Notes under the pieces: generated by a model
Seen by the model: the letters and a program-made list of their open reading frames with translations, nothing else
Databases searched by the model: none
What the model was told of the DNA's origin: nothing
Program-made: the position numbers and the translations under genes
Shown: piece by piece, positions 61,842 through 64,000 of the stretch
Numbering within the stretch: the first letter of the stretch is position 1
Layout: each line of letters begins with the position of its first letter
DNA from: RUG14515 sp045117995
GTDB taxonomy: Bacteria; Bacillota_I; Bacilli_A; RFN20; CAG-826
NCBI GenBank assembly: GCA_045117995.1
Contig: JBGUOH010000009.1
Location: forward strand, 1 to 64,000
Direction: 5' to 3'
Length of the DNA: 64,000 nt

Positions 61842-62251
61842 TAAAATTCGTTATCCTCTTTTTCTTCTTCCTCTGATTCTTCTTCTTCAGAGTTGAAGTC
61901 TTCATCCTTTTGTTCTTCGTTTTCTTCTTCAAAGGCCTTGTTGTATTCCGCTTCTTCCTCTTCTTCTTCGCTGTCATCGTCGAAGGTTTCAACATCGGAA
62001 TAAACTTCGCTCATGTCGATGTGGACTTTTTCGAATTTGTGACGAATTCTGAGGTCCCATTCGTTTTCACCCAATGTCACGAAACGACCATCGAGCATTA
62101 AGTTTGTGTAGAAACGGGAGACTTTAGCAGCGGCTTCTTCTTCACTTAAGCCAGCTTCTTTAACACAGTAAGCCCAAATATCTTGGAACTTGCTTTGTTG
62201 TTTTTGTTCGCTAACGTAATCGAAAGCGAGGTCTAATAATGATTTTGACAT
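61841..62251 (-). CDS. rpoE: RNA polymerase delta subunit
   Basis: 136 residues. N-terminal HARE-HTH domain (~1-75: SLLDLAFDYVSEQKQ, FYTNLMLDGRFVTLGENEWDLR) and an extremely Glu/Asp-rich disordered tail (~88-136). Delta is found in Bacillota and improves promoter selectivity by displacing RNA. Twelve bases after argS. Confidence 0.93.
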   Translation of the reverse strand: MSKSLLDLAFDYVSEQKQQSKFQDIWAYCVKEAGLSEEEAAAKVSRFYTNLMLDGRFVTLGENEWDLRIRHKFEKVHIDMSEVYSDVETFDDDSEEEEEEAEYNKAFEEENEEQKDEDFNSEEEESEEEEKEDNEF

Positions 62252-62263
62252 TTTAATGTCCTC

Positions 62264-63883
62264 CTACATATGTATTGGAGCGCTGACACCAACAAGGGCG
62301 AGCGCATTCTTTAGCACTATTTTACTTGCTTTAACCAAAGCAAGACGTGAACCACTGAGTTCTAAATTATTTTGATCAATAACACGGCATTCGTTATAGA
62401 AAGCATGAACGAGTTCCGCTAAAGCGTGAACATAGTTAGTGATCTTGTATGGAGCTTTATCTTTAGCAGCGTCATTAACCACATTAGGGAAATCAGCAAG
62501 GTGCTTTAATAAAGCCATTTCGGATGGTTGATTTAATAACTTACCACTTTCATCAAGAGGAATGTCCTTACCTTGTTCGAGGATTGAACACAATCTAGCG
62601 TGAGCGTATTGAGCATAATAGACTGGGTTATTTGAACTTTGTTCAATAGCTAAGTCCATATCAAAGTCTAAATGGGAAGATGGAGCACGCATAGCGAAGA
62701 AATAACGCATCGCATCAACACCGACTTCTTCGCAGACGTCTCTTAATGTAATCGCGTCGCCTCTTCTCTTACTGGCTTTGTATTCTTGACCATTCTTTAA
62801 GAATCTCACCATTTGAATTAATTCAACATGGAGAGTATCTTCTGGATAACCATGCATCATTAAAGCAGATTTCATTCTGTTGATATAACCATGGTGATCA
62901 GCGCCTAAAACATCGATAATGCTATCGAAACCACGAGACATCTTGTTCACGTGATAGCAGATATCAGGCATAAAGTATGTGTAATCACCATTGCCTTTTC
63001 TAATGACACGGTCTTTATCATCAATGAACGCTGATGTCTTGAGATATAAGGCATCATCTTGCTCATAAACGTAATCTTTAAGGAATTCTAATTCTTTCTC
63101 GATAGCGTTGTTGGCTCTAATGGCTTTTTCAGAAGAGAAGACATCATGTTTCACCCTGAAAAGGGCTAAGTCATCAATGATTCTATCGAGCTCAATTTTC
63201 ATGCCTTTTTCTTTAAAGTAAGCGACAGGGTCACTCATTTTCAAAGCTTCATCACCAATTTCATCTTTAATGGATTGAGCGATATCAGTAATATCTTGAC
63301 CAGCATAACCATCCGCTGGAATTTCCGCTTCAATGCCAAATAAGTTTTGATATCTAGCTTGGATAGATAAGGCAAGATTTGTGATTTGATTACCAGCATC
63401 GTTAATGTAGTATTCTTTGGTCACATCATAACCAGCGAAATCTAGGATACGGGAGATGCTATCACCAATCGCTGCACCTCTAGCGGTACCAACGTGTAAC
63501 AAACCTGTTGGGTTAGCACTGACGAATTCAACGTTGATCTTTAAGTTCTTTCTTGATAAACGACCATAGTTATCTTCTTCGTTAATGATTTTGCTAACGA
63601 ATGCTTGTAATGAATCGTGTTTCATGAAGAAGTTGATAAAACCAGGACCAGCGATTTCGACTTTGTCGATACCTTCCATATCAACTTTTTCAATAATCAT
63701 ATTAGCGACATCTCTTGGAGCTTTAGCGAATAATCTAGAGAACTTCATCGCAACATTAGTTGCATAGTCACCATGAGCTTCGTCTTTACTCTTTTCAATA
63801 ACGATGTCGTTTAAAGCAACTTCTTGGCCAAGGGCTAAAAGGGCAGCTTGTAATTTAAGTTTGAGATTTTCAATAATGTCCAT
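62264..63883 (-). CDS. argS: Arginyl-tRNA synthetase
   Basis: 539 residues. N-terminal Add1 domain, then the class I site HVGTARGAAIGDS in which the second His of HIGH is Thr; KASKRRGDAI is the KMSKS-like loop; C-terminal DALR anticodon domain ending ALALVGVSAPIHM. AAAGGGG site inside the end of ispF. No T-box. Confidence 0.97.
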   Translation of the reverse strand: MDIIENLKLKLQAALLALGQEVALNDIVIEKSKDEAHGDYATNVAMKFSRLFAKAPRDVANMIIEKVDMEGIDKVEIAGPGFINFFMKHDSLQAFVSKIINEEDNYGRLSRKNLKINVEFVSANPTGLLHVGTARGAAIGDSISRILDFAGYDVTKEYYINDAGNQITNLALSIQARYQNLFGIEAEIPADGYAGQDITDIAQSIKDEIGDEALKMSDPVAYFKEKGMKIELDRIIDDLALFRVKHDVFSSEKAIRANNAIEKELEFLKDYVYEQDDALYLKTSAFIDDKDRVIRKGNGDYTYFMPDICYHVNKMSRGFDSIIDVLGADHHGYINRMKSALMMHGYPEDTLHVELIQMVRFLKNGQEYKASKRRGDAITLRDVCEEVGVDAMRYFFAMRAPSSHLDFDMDLAIEQSSNNPVYYAQYAHARLCSILEQGKDIPLDESGKLLNQPSEMALLKHLADFPNVVNDAAKDKAPYKITNYVHALAELVHAFYNECRVIDQNNLELSGSRLALVKASKIVLKNALALVGVSAPIHM

Positions 63884-63884
63884 T

Positions 63885-64000
63885 TTATTCCCCTTTCTTT
63901 TTCAGCATGACAATAGCGTCCGCTTTGACGGCAAGGCCTTTGCCGATTTCATCGATTCCTTCGTTTGTTCCCGCTTTAATGGATACGTTGTCTATCGAAG
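63885..64000 (-). CDS. ispF: 2-C-methyl-D-erythritol 2,4-cyclodiphosphate synthase (partial, C-terminus)
   Basis: Only the last 37 residues are inside the window; the gene continues past base 64000. VSIKAGTNEGIDEIGKGLAV matches the IspF end, where KAxTxEGxxxxGxGxGI is conserved. Shows that isoprenoids come from the MEP pathway. One base before argS. Could be the end of an IspDF fusion. Confidence 0.85.
   Translation of the reverse strand, partial: SIDNVSIKAGTNEGIDEIGKGLAVKADAIVMLKKKGE

Overview
The window is AT-rich and reads in the standard code: Trp is TGG, and TAA, TAG and TGA all end genes. It looks like a Bacillota (class Bacilli) chromosome, probably an uncultured gut lineage close to the Erysipelotrichales/RF39 side of the Mollicutes. 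Supporting signs are the RNA polymerase delta subunit, an ECF-type FolT, the Firmicutes long form of S12, many lipoproteins with Ser/Thr/Gln/Pro-rich linkers, and an RpoB carrying Asn at the E. coli 526 position, as described for Spiroplasma. The lineage is inferred; no rRNA or tRNA lies here. Nearly all genes are on the minus strand, so one replichore is being read.

Region by region: 129-6212 holds three surface lipoproteins (a triple-repeat protein, a BIG2/OB-fold protein with EF-hand-like loops, and a metallo-beta-lactamase-fold protein). 6261-15889 is one tight minus-strand operon in the order ABC ATPase, two permeases, two solute-binding lipoproteins, a staphylococcal-nuclease-like lipoprotein and an OB-fold lipoprotein. 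16000-18280 carries two RDD membrane proteins. 18363-22652 is the str cluster (rpsL, rpsG, fusA, tuf). 22909-24705 has two lipoproteins. 24817-26089 is acpP/plsX, and 26159-27633 is an ECF sigma factor with a membrane partner. 27801-38151 is the rplK-rplA-rplJ-rplL-rsmC-like-rpoB-rpoC block. 38436-40778 (plus strand) is Trk/Ktr potassium uptake. 40856-41827 is nusG-secE-rpmG. 41936-46438 is an operon of an O-antigen-ligase-like protein, smpB, folC, folT and a 52-residue membrane protein. 46577-47961 (plus) is a sirtuin and a HAD phosphatase. 47956-51083 has carD, glnS and an aldo/keto reductase. 51201-60043 is a second lipoprotein island with two secreted protein tyrosine phosphatases. 60113-64000 is ispF (partial), argS, rpoE, nrnA and cysQ.

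The most interesting system is the 5088-15889 cluster. A lipid-anchored SNase-type nuclease, an OB-fold lipoprotein and, just past a terminator, a ComEC-like metallohydrolase lipoprotein sit with a complete ABC importer. I infer an outer-surface nucleic-acid scavenging system, comparable in logic to mycoplasma membrane nucleases linked to ABC importers. Its ATPase has an unusual coiled-coil insertion. Other points of note are EF-hand-like loops inside BIG2 domains, tandem surface tyrosine phosphatases, a carbohydrate-binding-like module shared by many lipoproteins, an L11 lacking most of its conserved proline-rich loop, promoters that appear to give leaderless mRNAs, and several perfect palindromes sitting on promoters.

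Fourteen lipoproteins are encoded, most in genes with their own promoter or terminator. No stretch longer than 300 bases lacks a gene; the longest gaps (22653-22908 and 38152-38435) hold promoters and structured leaders. I saw no CRISPR array, insertion sequence, prophage, tRNA or rRNA.
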